Assembly (NCBI RefSeq): GCF_900659615.1
Contig: NZ_CAACUY010000022.1
Location: forward strand, 1-64,000
DNA length: 64,000 bases
Direction: 5' to 3'
DNA from: Actinomadura fibrosa
GTDB taxonomy: Bacteria; Actinomycetota; Actinomycetes; Streptosporangiales; Streptosporangiaceae
Shown here one piece after another: positions 7,796 to 15,413 of this stretch. The first letter of the stretch is position 1; each line of letters begins with the position of its first letter. The notes beneath the pieces are model-generated. The model saw only the letters and a program-made list of their open reading frames with translations, was not told the DNA's origin and searched no databases. The position numbers and the translations under genes are program-made.

Positions 7796-8629
7796 TCAGA
7801 CTCCGGCCGGACGCGCCGTGGCCTCCGGGCCCCGCCGGGCGAGCCGCCGGGCGGGATGCCAGGTGGCGACGAGCGCGGCGGCGAGCAGCAGCTCGGCGAT
7901 GTCCCCGCCGTAGTACATGAGCTCCGCGCCGCCGCGCACCTGCGCGATGGGCGCGTCCACGTCGATGAGGAACCCGCCGTACATGAGCTGCGAGATCGAG
8001 GCGTGCAGCGCGATCGCCGCCCCGAGGACGACCAGCCGCGCCGGGACGCCCGGGCGCGACGGCCCCGGGTCGGGACCCGCGATCACCCACGCGAACAGGT
8101 ACCCCGCGAGCAGCAGGTGGAGGTGCAGCAGCCAGTGCAGGACCGGCCGCTCCGCGGCGGCGTTGTAGACCGGCGTCCCGTACACGACGGCCACGCTGCC
8201 GGCGCTCAGCAGCAGCGCGGTCACCGGGTGGGCCAGCAGCTCCGCGGGCCGGCTCCGCAGGACGGCGGTCACCTTCCGCGCGTGGACGGGCGGCAGCGCG
8301 CGCAGCAGCGCGGTCATGGGCGCGCCCAGCACCAGGGCGAGCGGCGCGTACATGCCGAGCAGCAGGTGCTGGATCATGTGGCCGCGGAAGTCGTGGTGCG
8401 CGAACGGCGCGACCGGCGGCAGCAGCGCGACGCCGATGAGGGCGCAGCCGGTGAGGAAGGCCGCGGCCCGCGCGAAGGTCTGGGTCCGGGCGCCGGGGCG
8501 GTCGCCTGTCCGATGCCGCGCCCGGACGACCACCGCGAGGTAGGCGACCGCGAGAGCGATCACTCCGGCCGCCACGAGCGGCGTCTGCCAGCCGGACCCG
8601 CCGTCCGCGTGCATCTGGTGGTCGTGCAT
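7796..8629 (-). CDS. ctaG: Cytochrome c oxidase assembly protein, CtaG family
   Basis: The 277-residue polytopic protein begins MHDHQMHADG and has about seven transmembrane helices. Family motifs are present: HHDFRGHMIQHLLLGMYAPLALVLGAPMTALLRALP, HWLLHLHLLLAGYLFAW and LHASISQLMYGG. CtaG-family (caa3-type) proteins help deliver copper to cytochrome oxidase. The start overlaps the stop of the DUF2243 gene by 4 bp (ATGA). The pairing DUF2243-CtaG is common in actinomycetes. Convergent with the sulfatase-fold gene, with only 12 bp between stops. Confidence 0.85.
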   Translation of the reverse strand: MHDHQMHADGGSGWQTPLVAAGVIALAVAYLAVVVRARHRTGDRPGARTQTFARAAAFLTGCALIGVALLPPVAPFAHHDFRGHMIQHLLLGMYAPLALVLGAPMTALLRALPPVHARKVTAVLRSRPAELLAHPVTALLLSAGSVAVVYGTPVYNAAAERPVLHWLLHLHLLLAGYLFAWVIAGPDPGPSRPGVPARLVVLGAAIALHASISQLMYGGFLIDVDAPIAQVRGGAELMYYGGDIAELLLAAALVATWHPARRLARRGPEATARPAGV

Positions 8630-9201
8630 CAGGCGGCCCCGTCCTGGTGGGCGGCGCCGGTCGGCGGCGGCCTGCGTCCGGGTTCGAGCGGCCTTCCGCC
8701 GCGCTGGACCAGGTGGCCCGCGGCGATGAGCGCGGCGCCCAGCACGAGGAACCCGATGTCCCACCAGATCTCGTGCTCGCCTCCGCGCACGTGGTGGATG
8801 CCGAGGACCTGGTGGTCGATGATGCCTTCGACCAGGTTGAACAGGCCCCAGCCGACCAGCACCCAGCCCCACAGGACCCGCGACGTCCACACCCGCCTCC
8901 GCTCGCGGGTGACCCGCGAGTACAGGATGGCGAGGCCGGTCAGCACCGAGAGCCAGCACACGACGTGGAAGATCCCGTCCCACACCGTGTTCATCTGGAG
9001 CCCCGACACGGTGTGGGGCGAGTAGTACTTCACCCCGATGTTGTCGGTGTTCGTACTGGTGAGCATGTGGTGCCATTGCAGAAGCTGGTGCAGCAGGATG
9101 CCGTCGACGAACCCGCCCAGCCCCACGCCCAGCACGATTCCTGGGGCCCGCAGGCTGGTCGGCGCGCGGTCCGTCCCGCGCTCGACGCCGGTGGCCGTCA
9201 T
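8629..9201 (-). CDS. DUF2243 family membrane protein
   Basis: The 190-residue protein has about four transmembrane helices and the DUF2243 signatures LGGFVDGILLHQLLQWHHML, NTVWDGIFHVVCW and WGLFNLVEGIIDHQVLGIHHV. The conserved histidines lie in or near the membrane segments, which fits metal or haem handling, but the function is unproven. It is translationally coupled to ctaG, suggesting a role in respiratory oxidase biogenesis. Confidence 0.85.
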   Translation of the reverse strand: MTATGVERGTDRAPTSLRAPGIVLGVGLGGFVDGILLHQLLQWHHMLTSTNTDNIGVKYYSPHTVSGLQMNTVWDGIFHVVCWLSVLTGLAILYSRVTRERRRVWTSRVLWGWVLVGWGLFNLVEGIIDHQVLGIHHVRGGEHEIWWDIGFLVLGAALIAAGHLVQRGGRPLEPGRRPPPTGAAHQDGAA

Positions 9202-9302
9202 CGCTTCTCCGATCGGAAGGCGGCGCCGGCCTCATTCGATCTCGCGCACCGGCCCTCCGAGCCCTTTCCCGAGATCCATCCCGGAAACCAGCGGCCCGGG
9301 GA

Positions 9303-9662
9303 TCAGAAGTCGGGTTCCGGCGGACGGCGCGTGGCGGCCTCGAAGGCCCGCCGGTAGCGGGCCTTGCCTCGGGGAGCCCGGTTGACGGGATCGCGCGGGT
9401 CGGTCGGATCGCTGGGCGGTGTCCGGCGCGGATCGACCCGCACGCGCGGTACCGCCCGGTAGTCCTGCCCGGGCACCGGGGCGACGTCCTCGGCGCGGAC
9501 GCGGGCGTGCTTGCCGGTGTATCCGTCCCGGGCGATCTCGATCCAGATCACGCGGGCCCACCATGACCGGTCGGGATGGCGCTCCCACGCGACCAGGTAG
9601 GCCGGGCCGCCGGTGACGCGGTAGGCGACGACGGGTGGAACGTTCCCCACGTCAGCGGCCAC
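9303..9662 (-). CDS. Unknown protein under a LexA-type SOS box, probably leaderless
   Basis: The 119-residue protein starts at a GTG (9662-9660) as VAADVGNVPPVVAYRV. No ribosome binding site precedes it. A -10-like TATGTT (9676-9671) lies 8 nt upstream and a -35-like TTGGAC 16 bp further, so transcription should begin at or next to the GTG. The first 75 residues look folded (GGPAYLVAWERHPDRSWWARV, TGKHARVRAEDVAPVPGQDY); the tail is basic and Pro/Arg-rich. I do not recognise a domain. The SOS box covering the -10 element implies DNA-damage induction by LexA. Confidence 0.6.
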   Translation of the reverse strand: MAADVGNVPPVVAYRVTGGPAYLVAWERHPDRSWWARVIWIEIARDGYTGKHARVRAEDVAPVPGQDYRAVPRVRVDPRRTPPSDPTDPRDPVNRAPRGKARYRRAFEAATRRPPEPDF

Positions 9663-9667
9663 CGTGC

Positions 9668-9683
9668 TCGAACATACGTTCCA
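9668..9683. promoter_or_regulatory. LexA-type SOS box over a -10 element
   Basis: TCGAACATACGTTCCA fits the gram-positive SOS consensus CGAACRNRYGTTYG at 13 of 14 positions. It overlaps the -10 element of the leftward gene starting at 9662, an ideal repressor position. Confidence 0.7.
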
Positions 9684-9860
9684 GTATGCCCTGTCCAAGC
9701 CTGTGGCCAGGCAAGACGTGGACCGGACCGGCTTTCCGAGGAAGGAAGAACGGCCGAGAGCGTCCCGTAGTGCCCGACTCTGATTGCCGCTACCGGACGG
9801 GCCGGGCTCCCACTGGAACCGCGGTGCGCGCCCTGTGTGCGGTAATGTCGGCGGCACAAG

Positions 9861-9878
9861 TTCTACAGACTTGTAGTA
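9861..9878. promoter_or_regulatory. BlaI-type operator before the secreted-protein/esterase unit
   Basis: TTCTAC-AGACTT-GTAGTA is an inverted repeat with the same half-site (TTCTAC) and 6-bp spacer as the site upstream of the blaI-like gene (12884-12903). A second repeat, ACAAGT-N7-ACTTGT (9856-9874), overlaps it. It lies 30 bp before the small secreted protein start, so the BlaI-like repressor probably controls both loci. Confidence 0.65.
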
Positions 9879-9908
9879 GGCGAGCAGGGCATCGGAAGCG
9901 GAGCAGCC

Positions 9909-10199
9909 ATGACGATGAGACGGGGCCTGGCCGTCGCGGCCGGGATCGGGATCCTGCTCGTCCTCGGCCGGGCATCCTCAGGGCCGCGGCAGGGAACGCC
10001 CGGGGGTGGCGCTCCGGCGATGCCGATCCCGTCCGTCCTGCGGCTGCACGCCCCCCGCCCACCGGGCCGCCCCGACCGCGACTTCATCGTGTCCGACACC
10101 CGGTCCGCGGCGAGGAGCCTCACCCGGCGGGGGAGCCCGGGCGAGAGCCGGGCCATGATCGGACGAGCCGACGCCGTCGCCGACGAGCTCGGCCGATGA
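9909..10199 (+). CDS. Small secreted protein, probable BlaI regulon member
   Basis: The 96-residue protein starts MTMRRGLAVAAGIGILLVLG, a signal peptide or N-terminal anchor, followed by a Pro/Gly/Arg-rich mature part without a recognised domain. A second ATG two codons in could also be the start; the ribosome binding site is weak (GGAAGCGGAG). It lies downstream of an operator matching that of the BlaI-like repressor and 64 bp ahead of a membrane-anchored esterase on the same strand, so the two are likely co-transcribed. Codon usage is high-GC and consistent with coding, but no homology is recalled. Confidence 0.5.
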   Translation: MTMRRGLAVAAGIGILLVLGRASSGPRQGTPGGGAPAMPIPSVLRLHAPRPPGRPDRDFIVSDTRSAARSLTRRGSPGESRAMIGRADAVADELGR

Positions 10200-10263
10200 G
10201 CGCCCGTCCTCGCGCCACGGGACGCACGCCGGGCGATCCGGCCGCGCCGGGAACGGAGGAGGC

Positions 10264-11508
10264 ATGCCGGGACCGCAGAGCATCCTGGTGTTCACCCTGC
10301 TCATCGCCGCCTTCGCCGCGCTGAGCTGGCTCCCGTACCGGGTACCGCACGTCCTGGTGCGGATCGCGTCCGCGGTCGCGGCGTTCGCCGTCGCGACGGT
10401 CTTCGGCATCGCCGCGGTGAACCGGTACTACGACTACTACACCGGCTGGGGCGAGCTGTTCACCGACCTGTCCGGCGGGACCGGCCGGCACCTGTCGAGC
10501 CTCGGCCAGGTGAACGGCGACCTCGCCCAGCGCAGATCCGCCCCCGGCGGGAGGCTGGTGAAGACCGTCCTCACCGGGGAGCGCAGCGGGATCACGCGCA
10601 CCGTGGACCTGTACTTCCCGCCCCAGTACTTCGACCCCGCCTACGCCACGCACCGGTTCCCCGCGGTCGAGCTCCTGCACGGCGCGCCCGGCCTGCCCAC
10701 CGACTGGTTCGAGCGGATGCACGCCCCGCAGGTCCTGCGGCAGGAGATCGTCACCGGCCGGGCCCGCCCCGCCGTGCTGGTCATGCCCGACGCCAACGGA
10801 GGCCGCGCCTACTCCGAACAGTGCCTGGACGAGGCCGGCGCGCCCCGCGACGAGACCTTCCTCGCCGTCGACGTGCCCACGCAGCTCGCCGGGATGGCGC
10901 GGCTCCAGCCGCCGGGGCCCGGCTGGGGCGTCGCGGGCTTCTCCGAAGGCGGCTTCTGCGCCGCCAACCTCGCGCTCCGCCACCCCCGCGCCTACGCGGC
11001 GGCGGCCGTCATGAGCGGCTACTTCGCGCCCCTGCGGTTCGACAAGATCCCCGGCGGGCGGCGCGACCCCTTCGGCCACGACCGGAGGCTGCGCGACCAG
11101 AACGACCCGCTGCTGCGCGTGCGGACGCTCGGCGCCCGCGCGCACGTCCCGCGGTTCTGGCTCGCGGCGGGCACCGGCGCCGGCGGCGACGTCGCGCTCG
11201 CCGCCGAGTTCGCGGCGGCACTCCGCGACCACCACGCGTTCGCGCCCCTCGACCTCGTGAAAGGCAGCGGCCACAACTACCGGACGTGGCGCGCGGCGCT
11301 CCCGGCGATGCTGAGCTGGATCACCGAGCACGTCGCCTCCTTGGACGCGGGGGCCGGAGGCCCCGACGTCCGGCCCGCCCCCGCACCGTCCGAACGCGGC
11401 GTACGGCCCACCCTGGGGCCGTCCGGCACACCGACGAAGCGGCACACCGGCAGGCGACCCGCACCGAGACCGTCCGGCACCCCGGTCCAGGTCAGTGCCG
11501 GAGCATGA
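10264..11508 (+). CDS. Membrane-anchored alpha/beta-hydrolase (esterase family)
   Basis: The 414-residue protein has two N-terminal transmembrane segments (about residues 5-25 and 30-52) and then an extracellular esterase-D/mycolyltransferase-like alpha/beta hydrolase. The nucleophile elbow is GFSEGGFCAANLALRHP, preceded by VLVMPDANGGRAYSEQCLDE, and the catalytic His is in KGSGHNYRTWRAALP. The C-terminus is Pro/Arg-rich. GGAGG precedes the ATG. Related actinobacterial proteins act on the cell envelope; substrate unknown. Its 3' end overlaps the M56 peptidase gene tail to tail by 17 bp. Confidence 0.8.
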   Translation: MPGPQSILVFTLLIAAFAALSWLPYRVPHVLVRIASAVAAFAVATVFGIAAVNRYYDYYTGWGELFTDLSGGTGRHLSSLGQVNGDLAQRRSAPGGRLVKTVLTGERSGITRTVDLYFPPQYFDPAYATHRFPAVELLHGAPGLPTDWFERMHAPQVLRQEIVTGRARPAVLVMPDANGGRAYSEQCLDEAGAPRDETFLAVDVPTQLAGMARLQPPGPGWGVAGFSEGGFCAANLALRHPRAYAAAAVMSGYFAPLRFDKIPGGRRDPFGHDRRLRDQNDPLLRVRTLGARAHVPRFWLAAGTGAGGDVALAAEFAAALRDHHAFAPLDLVKGSGHNYRTWRAALPAMLSWITEHVASLDAGAGGPDVRPAPAPSERGVRPTLGPSGTPTKRHTGRRPAPRPSGTPVQVSAGA

Positions 11509-12487
11509 CCGCCTGCGCGCCCGCCCGGTGCGGCGCGGCCGCCTGCTCATGCTCGAACACGTCGTACACGTTGACCGCGCCGTCCTGGACGGTCAGCACC
11601 GCCACCACCGCCACGGCGACGGCGGCCATGACCAGCCCCGGCCGCGCGGGCGGCGGCGCCTTGAGCAGCGCCGCGACCCTGCGCGGCACCGGACCGGGCC
11701 GCGAACCGCGGAACCGGGACACGGCCCCCGGCACACCGCCGCCGACGCCGAGCGCCGCCGCCGGGCCGGACCCGGACGGGCGGCCGACGGCCAGCGCCGC
11801 CTTGCCGATCGCCCGCGCCGTCATCGCGCGGTCGCCGACCGCCGCCGCCGCGGCCTCGTCCGCCCACCGCTCCGTCGTGAACGCCACCGCGCCCCGCAGC
11901 GGCCAGAGCAGCGGATTCGCCGCCGTCGCCACGGCCGTCACCGCGCGGAACAGATGGTGGCGCCCGCTCACGTGAGCGCGCTCGTGCGCCAGCAGGGCGC
12001 GCCGCTCCCCGTCCGACAGGATCGCGAGCATCCCGGTGGAGACCACGATCCGCCCGGGACGTCCGGGCAGCGCGAACGCCTCGACGGCCGGATCGTCCAG
12101 GATCGTGACGTCCCCGTCGCCGGGCAGGCTCCGCGCCGTGCGCGCGGCCGCCCGCAGCGCCCGGACCTGCCGGAACGCCGTCCGGAAGGCCGCCGGCACG
12201 CAGCCGGCCAGCACGGCCGCCGCGACCGCCGCGGTCACGGCACCGGGGTCGTCACCGCGGTGCGGCACCCGCTCGGACAGGTGCCCGAGGACCGCGACCG
12301 GCTCCAGCCGCAGCGCCCCGCCGAGCGCCAGCACCCCCAGCGCCGCCGCGCCGCTGCCCGCCAGCACCGCGCCGATCAGCGTCAGCAGCCAGGTCGCCGT
12401 GCGCGGCGGCAACCGCGCCGACAGCGGCCCCGCGGCGCAGGCCCCGACCAGCGAGATCAGCAGCGGAAGGTAGCCGTCGGCGTCCAT
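11492..12487 (-). CDS. M56 family (BlaR1-like) membrane metallopeptidase
   Basis: The 331-residue protein has N-terminal transmembrane helices, a cytoplasmic zinc-protease domain with HERAH (in LLAHERAHVSGRHH) and the downstream ERWADE glutamate, and a C-terminal helix near residue 290. It lacks a penicillin-binding sensor domain: only about 20 residues follow the last helix. In the BlaR1/BlaI scheme such a peptidase inactivates the partner repressor on signal. The start overlaps the blaI-like stop by 1 bp (TGATG), so the pair is coupled. Confidence 0.85.
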   Translation of the reverse strand: MDADGYLPLLISLVGACAAGPLSARLPPRTATWLLTLIGAVLAGSGAAALGVLALGGALRLEPVAVLGHLSERVPHRGDDPGAVTAAVAAAVLAGCVPAAFRTAFRQVRALRAAARTARSLPGDGDVTILDDPAVEAFALPGRPGRIVVSTGMLAILSDGERRALLAHERAHVSGRHHLFRAVTAVATAANPLLWPLRGAVAFTTERWADEAAAAAVGDRAMTARAIGKAALAVGRPSGSGPAAALGVGGGVPGAVSRFRGSRPGPVPRRVAALLKAPPPARPGLVMAAVAVAVVAVLTVQDGAVNVYDVFEHEQAAAPHRAGAQAVMLRH

Positions 12488-12873
12488 CAGCCGTCCTCGC
12501 CGGGCCGGTGCGCCCGCTCGCCGAGCAGCTCCCGCAGGAGGCTCTCGTCCCGGTCGGACAGGGCGCCGACGAACCGCGCGAGCACCGCGTCCCGGTCGGA
12601 CCGCCCCCGCATGACCTCGTGCATCCGTCGCGCGGCCAGCCCCGGCTCGTCGCTCACCGGCTCGTAAGCGAAGGCGCGGCCGGCCTTGGCCCGCGCCAGC
12701 AGGCCCTTGGACGTGAGACGGGTCAGGATCGTCACGACGGTCGTGTAGGCGAGGTCGGCCTCAAGGCGCTCCTGCACCTGCGCGGTCGACAGCGGCTCCC
12801 CGGCCCGGTGCAGGACCGCCATGATCTCCGACTCCAGCGCCCCGGCGGCGCGCCTCCGGTCCCGCCCGGCCAT
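12487..12873 (-). CDS. BlaI/MecI/CopY family transcriptional repressor
   Basis: The 128-residue protein contains the family winged helix: GALESEIMAVLHRAGEPLSTAQVQERL, AYTTVVTILTRLTSKGLLARAKAGRAFAYEPV, then a C-terminal dimerisation helix with the ERMHEVMRG-like segment and ALSDRDESLLRELL. It begins at an ATG behind AGAAGGAGG. Autoregulation through the operator at 12884-12903 is strongly suggested. The partner is the M56 peptidase; the repeated operator at 9861-9878 extends its regulon to the secreted protein and esterase. Confidence 0.9.
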   Translation of the reverse strand: MAGRDRRRAAGALESEIMAVLHRAGEPLSTAQVQERLEADLAYTTVVTILTRLTSKGLLARAKAGRAFAYEPVSDEPGLAARRMHEVMRGRSDRDAVLARFVGALSDRDESLLRELLGERAHRPGEDG

Positions 12874-12883
12874 CCGGTGCCTC

Positions 12884-12903
12884 CTTCTACACGGCGGTAG
12901 AAG
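12884..12903. promoter_or_regulatory. BlaI-type operator of the blaI-M56 operon
   Basis: CTTCTAC-ACGGCG-GTAGAAG is a perfect 7-bp inverted repeat overlapping the ribosome binding site region 11 bp upstream of the blaI-like start. Half-site and spacing match the site at 9861-9878. Confidence 0.7.
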
Positions 12904-12908
12904 CCACT

Positions 12909-13730
12909 CTAGGACGTCGCGCCGGGAAAGCCGAAGCGCTTCACCCGCTCCAGGAAGTCGGGCGAGTTCATCATGCCGCTGACGACGAGCCGGTCGATGT
13001 GGCGCTGCGCGGTGCGGTCCGAGACGTCCGCGTACATGTCGACGGCGAGCTTCGCCACGCCGAGCGTCTCCGCCGGGATCTCCATGAGCTCGCGGCAGAA
13101 CGCGTACACGTCGTCCAGGAAGGTCTCCGCCGGGAAGACGTCATGGACGAGCCCGATCTGCTTGGCCTGCTCCGCCCCCACACGGCGTCCGGCCATCGCC
13201 ATCCACTTGCCCCACGCCGGACCGACCAGCCTGGTCAGCCGGCTCGTGCCGCCGCTCCCGGCGACCACCCCGAGGCGCACCTCGGGCACGCCGAACTCGG
13301 CCTCCGGCGTGCAGAACCGGAAGTCGCAGGACACCGCCATCTCCACCCCGGCGCCGAGGCAGATGCCCTGCGCCGCCACGATGACCGGCTTCTCGATCGT
13401 CTCGAACTCGTCGTAGAGCAGATGGTGGCTGCGGTAGTTCCGGCGGAAGTTCCAGCCCGGATGCAGGTGCTCGGTCTCCGGGTCGCCCGGCCGGTCGCCC
13501 ACCGGCGCCGACAGGTCCACTCCCGCCGTGAAGTACGGCCCCGTCCCGGTGATCACCAGGCAGCGCAGGTCGTCGCGGTCCGCGAGGAGCCCGGCGGCCC
13601 GCCACAGCAGCGCGGTGACCTGCGGGCTGATCGCGTTCCGCTTGGCCTGCCGGTCGATCGTCACGGTGAGGACGCCGTCCCGCTCCGTCAACCGCGCATG
13701 CGCCCCGGCCGCGTCCCGCTCGTTTCCCAT
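12909..13730 (-). CDS. Enoyl-CoA hydratase/isomerase (crotonase) family protein
   Basis: The 273-residue crotonase has the fold signatures GVLTVTIDRQAKRNAISP, the CoA/oxyanion region GTGPYFTAGVDLS, AAQGICLGAGVEMAVSCDFRF and PEVRLGVVAGSGGTSRL, where the glutamates of the active site normally lie. It hydrates or isomerises enoyl-CoA substrates, probably in fatty-acid or aromatic-acid degradation. The ATG at 13730 is preferred: -35 TTGCTT and -10 TATACG (17-bp spacer) place transcription start at this codon, so it is probably leaderless. An in-frame ATG at 13748 is the alternative. A palindrome covers the -10 and the start codon. Confidence 0.82.
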   Translation of the reverse strand: MGNERDAAGAHARLTERDGVLTVTIDRQAKRNAISPQVTALLWRAAGLLADRDDLRCLVITGTGPYFTAGVDLSAPVGDRPGDPETEHLHPGWNFRRNYRSHHLLYDEFETIEKPVIVAAQGICLGAGVEMAVSCDFRFCTPEAEFGVPEVRLGVVAGSGGTSRLTRLVGPAWGKWMAMAGRRVGAEQAKQIGLVHDVFPAETFLDDVYAFCRELMEIPAETLGVAKLAVDMYADVSDRTAQRHIDRLVVSGMMNSPDFLERVKRFGFPGATS

Positions 13731-13765
13731 ACGGACCGTATATTCCATACAGAATCAGAAAGCAA
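13729..13765 (-). promoter_or_regulatory. Leaderless promoter with overlapping palindromic operator
   Basis: On the minus strand TTGCTT (13765-13760), 17 bp and TATACG (13742-13737) precede the ATG at 13730 by 6 nt. ATACGG-A-CCGTAT (13729-13741) is a perfect palindrome lying on the -10 and the start codon, as expected for a TetR-type repressor site. The regulator is not identified. Confidence 0.5.
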
Positions 13766-13789
13766 GATCGCCACCGCCGTACGGCCGCC

Positions 13790-14578
13790 TCAGCGGCGGG
13801 CGACCCCGGCGTACATCCACCGGGTGCCCTCGCCCGGCCGGTCGGGCCGCCACTCCGGAACCCACACCACCCCGGGCTCCAGGAGGTCGAACCCCTCGAA
13901 GAACGCCGTGATCTCGTCCCGGTTCCGGCTGTGGATCTGCACGGTCGCGTTCTTCCAGGCCTTCACGACCTCGTCGCCGCTCTCCGGATGCCCCTCGACG
14001 GTGCTGTGCGACACGACCAGCAGGCTGCCCGGGACCATCGCGTTTCGGAAGGTTCCAATGATGTCGCGCACCTCGTCGTCCTCGGCGAAGTGCAGGATGG
14101 CCAGCATCAGGACGGCCACCGGCTTGTCGAAGTCGATGAGCTCCCGCACCCGCGGGTTCTCCAGGATCCCCGCCGGCTCCCGCACGTCCGCCTGGATGAC
14201 GATCGTCGTGTCGGACGGCGGCAGCAGCGCCCGCGCGTGCACCAGAACAATCGGGTCATTGTCGACATAGACCACCCGGGCGGCCGGGTCGAGCGCCTGC
14301 GCGACCTCGTGCACGTTGCCAAGCGTGGGCAGCCCGGTCCCGAGGTCGATGAACTGGGTGATCCCCGACTCCACGGCGAACCGCACGGCCCGTCCGAGGA
14401 ACGCCCGGTTCTCCCGCGCCGCCCGCGGCACGTCCGGCCCGGCGTCCGTGGCCACCTTCGCCGCCGCCCGGTCGATCGCGAAGTTGTCCTTGCCGCCGAG
14501 GAAGACGTCGTAGATGCGCGCCGGGCTGGGACTGCTCACATCGATCCCGGGCGGCGCGTACTCCTCGTGATCTGCCAC
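13790..14578 (-). CDS. SAM-dependent methyltransferase, DUF574 family
   Basis: The 262-residue protein opens with the typical PPGIDVSSPSPARIYDVFLGGKDNFAIDR segment, has the SAM-binding QFIDLGTGLPT motif, the VVYVDNDPIVLVHARALL motif II and PVAVLMLAILHF. This family is widely multiplied in actinomycetes; substrates are mostly unknown. It is a single gene, transcribed leftward, with no clear partner. Confidence 0.88.
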   Translation of the reverse strand: MADHEEYAPPGIDVSSPSPARIYDVFLGGKDNFAIDRAAAKVATDAGPDVPRAARENRAFLGRAVRFAVESGITQFIDLGTGLPTLGNVHEVAQALDPAARVVYVDNDPIVLVHARALLPPSDTTIVIQADVREPAGILENPRVRELIDFDKPVAVLMLAILHFAEDDEVRDIIGTFRNAMVPGSLLVVSHSTVEGHPESGDEVVKAWKNATVQIHSRNRDEITAFFEGFDLLEPGVVWVPEWRPDRPGEGTRWMYAGVARR

Positions 14579-14979
14579 CTTTCGATCATGCCCGATCGGT
14601 CACCCGCAGGCAGCCGACTTCCGGAGAACCACCGCGGGCCCCCGCGTGATCACCGCCACTCATGCGCCAAGGTGCGCGGAGGAGTTCGGTCAAGACGCGT
14701 GCCACAGGAGGCCGGATCCGGCCAGCCATACCGAGCCTGGAAGGCATCACCCCAGGTGACGGCCTTGTTCCCCGATCGGGCACTCTCCGTAACCACCCCT
14801 TGCAAACCCTCCGTAATTAATCAACCACACAGAGCTATAGACACGATAGGTCACAGGATTGACACTCTTCGTGTTCGATCCTTGTTGGATTCCCGCCGCC
14901 CGTGCCCACCGGACACCCCCCGCTCGTTCCGTCCGCTCCCGGGCACTCGGCGGCGCGGATGACCGTCGAAGGAGAGCAG
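14579..14979. other. Intergenic region with an AT-rich patch and possible promoter
   Basis: This 400-bp divergent intergenic region has an AT-rich patch (14808-14850) and a TTGACA at about 14858-14863 that could be the -35 of the secreted-protein gene, but no good -10 follows at standard spacing. No gene was seen. Confidence 0.4.
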
Positions 14980-15351
14980 ATGCCGTCGATGAGGACCACC
15001 GCTCTGGCCCTGGCCGCGACCGCGGCCGCGACCGGCCTGGTGACGACCGGCGCCGCCAGCGCCCAGAGCACGCACGCCCCCGCCCGCCCGGCCGCCGCCA
15101 AGGCCGCCGCCCTCCCGCCGGGCTACCAGCTCATAGGGCTGCCCAACGCCAACGTCCCCAACTTCCAGCGCCGCGTCATCTACTGCCCGGGCACCAAGCA
15201 CGTCCTCGGAGGCGGCGGCGAGGCGCGCGGCAACGGCGCCATCCTGGTCGGCTCGTTCCCCACGGACGACGCCCGCGGCTGGATCGTGCTCGGCCGCCAG
15301 ATCGGCTACAACGACGTCGGCATCAGCGCCTACGCGATCTGCGCCGACTGA
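14980..15351 (+). CDS. Small secreted protein
   Basis: The 123-residue protein starts MPSMRTTALALAATAAATGL behind GAAGGAG, with a signal peptide likely cleaved after AASA (about residue 26). An Ala/Pro/Lys linker leads to a mature domain beginning PPGYQLIGLPNANVPNFQRR, with GGGGEARGNGAILVGSFPTDD and GRQIGYNDVGISAYAICAD. Two cysteines (CPGT and ICAD) could form a disulfide. I recognise it as an actinomycete secreted protein type but know no function. A strong terminator follows. Confidence 0.7.
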   Translation: MPSMRTTALALAATAAATGLVTTGAASAQSTHAPARPAAAKAAALPPGYQLIGLPNANVPNFQRRVIYCPGTKHVLGGGGEARGNGAILVGSFPTDDARGWIVLGRQIGYNDVGISAYAICAD

Positions 15352-15367
15352 CGCACCCGTCCCAACG

Positions 15368-15399
15368 CCGGGCCCGGCCGCTCCCGCGGCCGGGCCCGG
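15368..15399. terminator. Bidirectional terminator between convergent genes
   Basis: A perfect 14-bp GC stem (15368-15381 with 15386-15399) with a TCCC loop lies between the stops of the secreted protein (+) and the SCO6745-like gene (-). No U-tract is visible. Confidence 0.7.
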
Positions 15400-15413
15400 C
15401 CCGCGAAGCCAGC

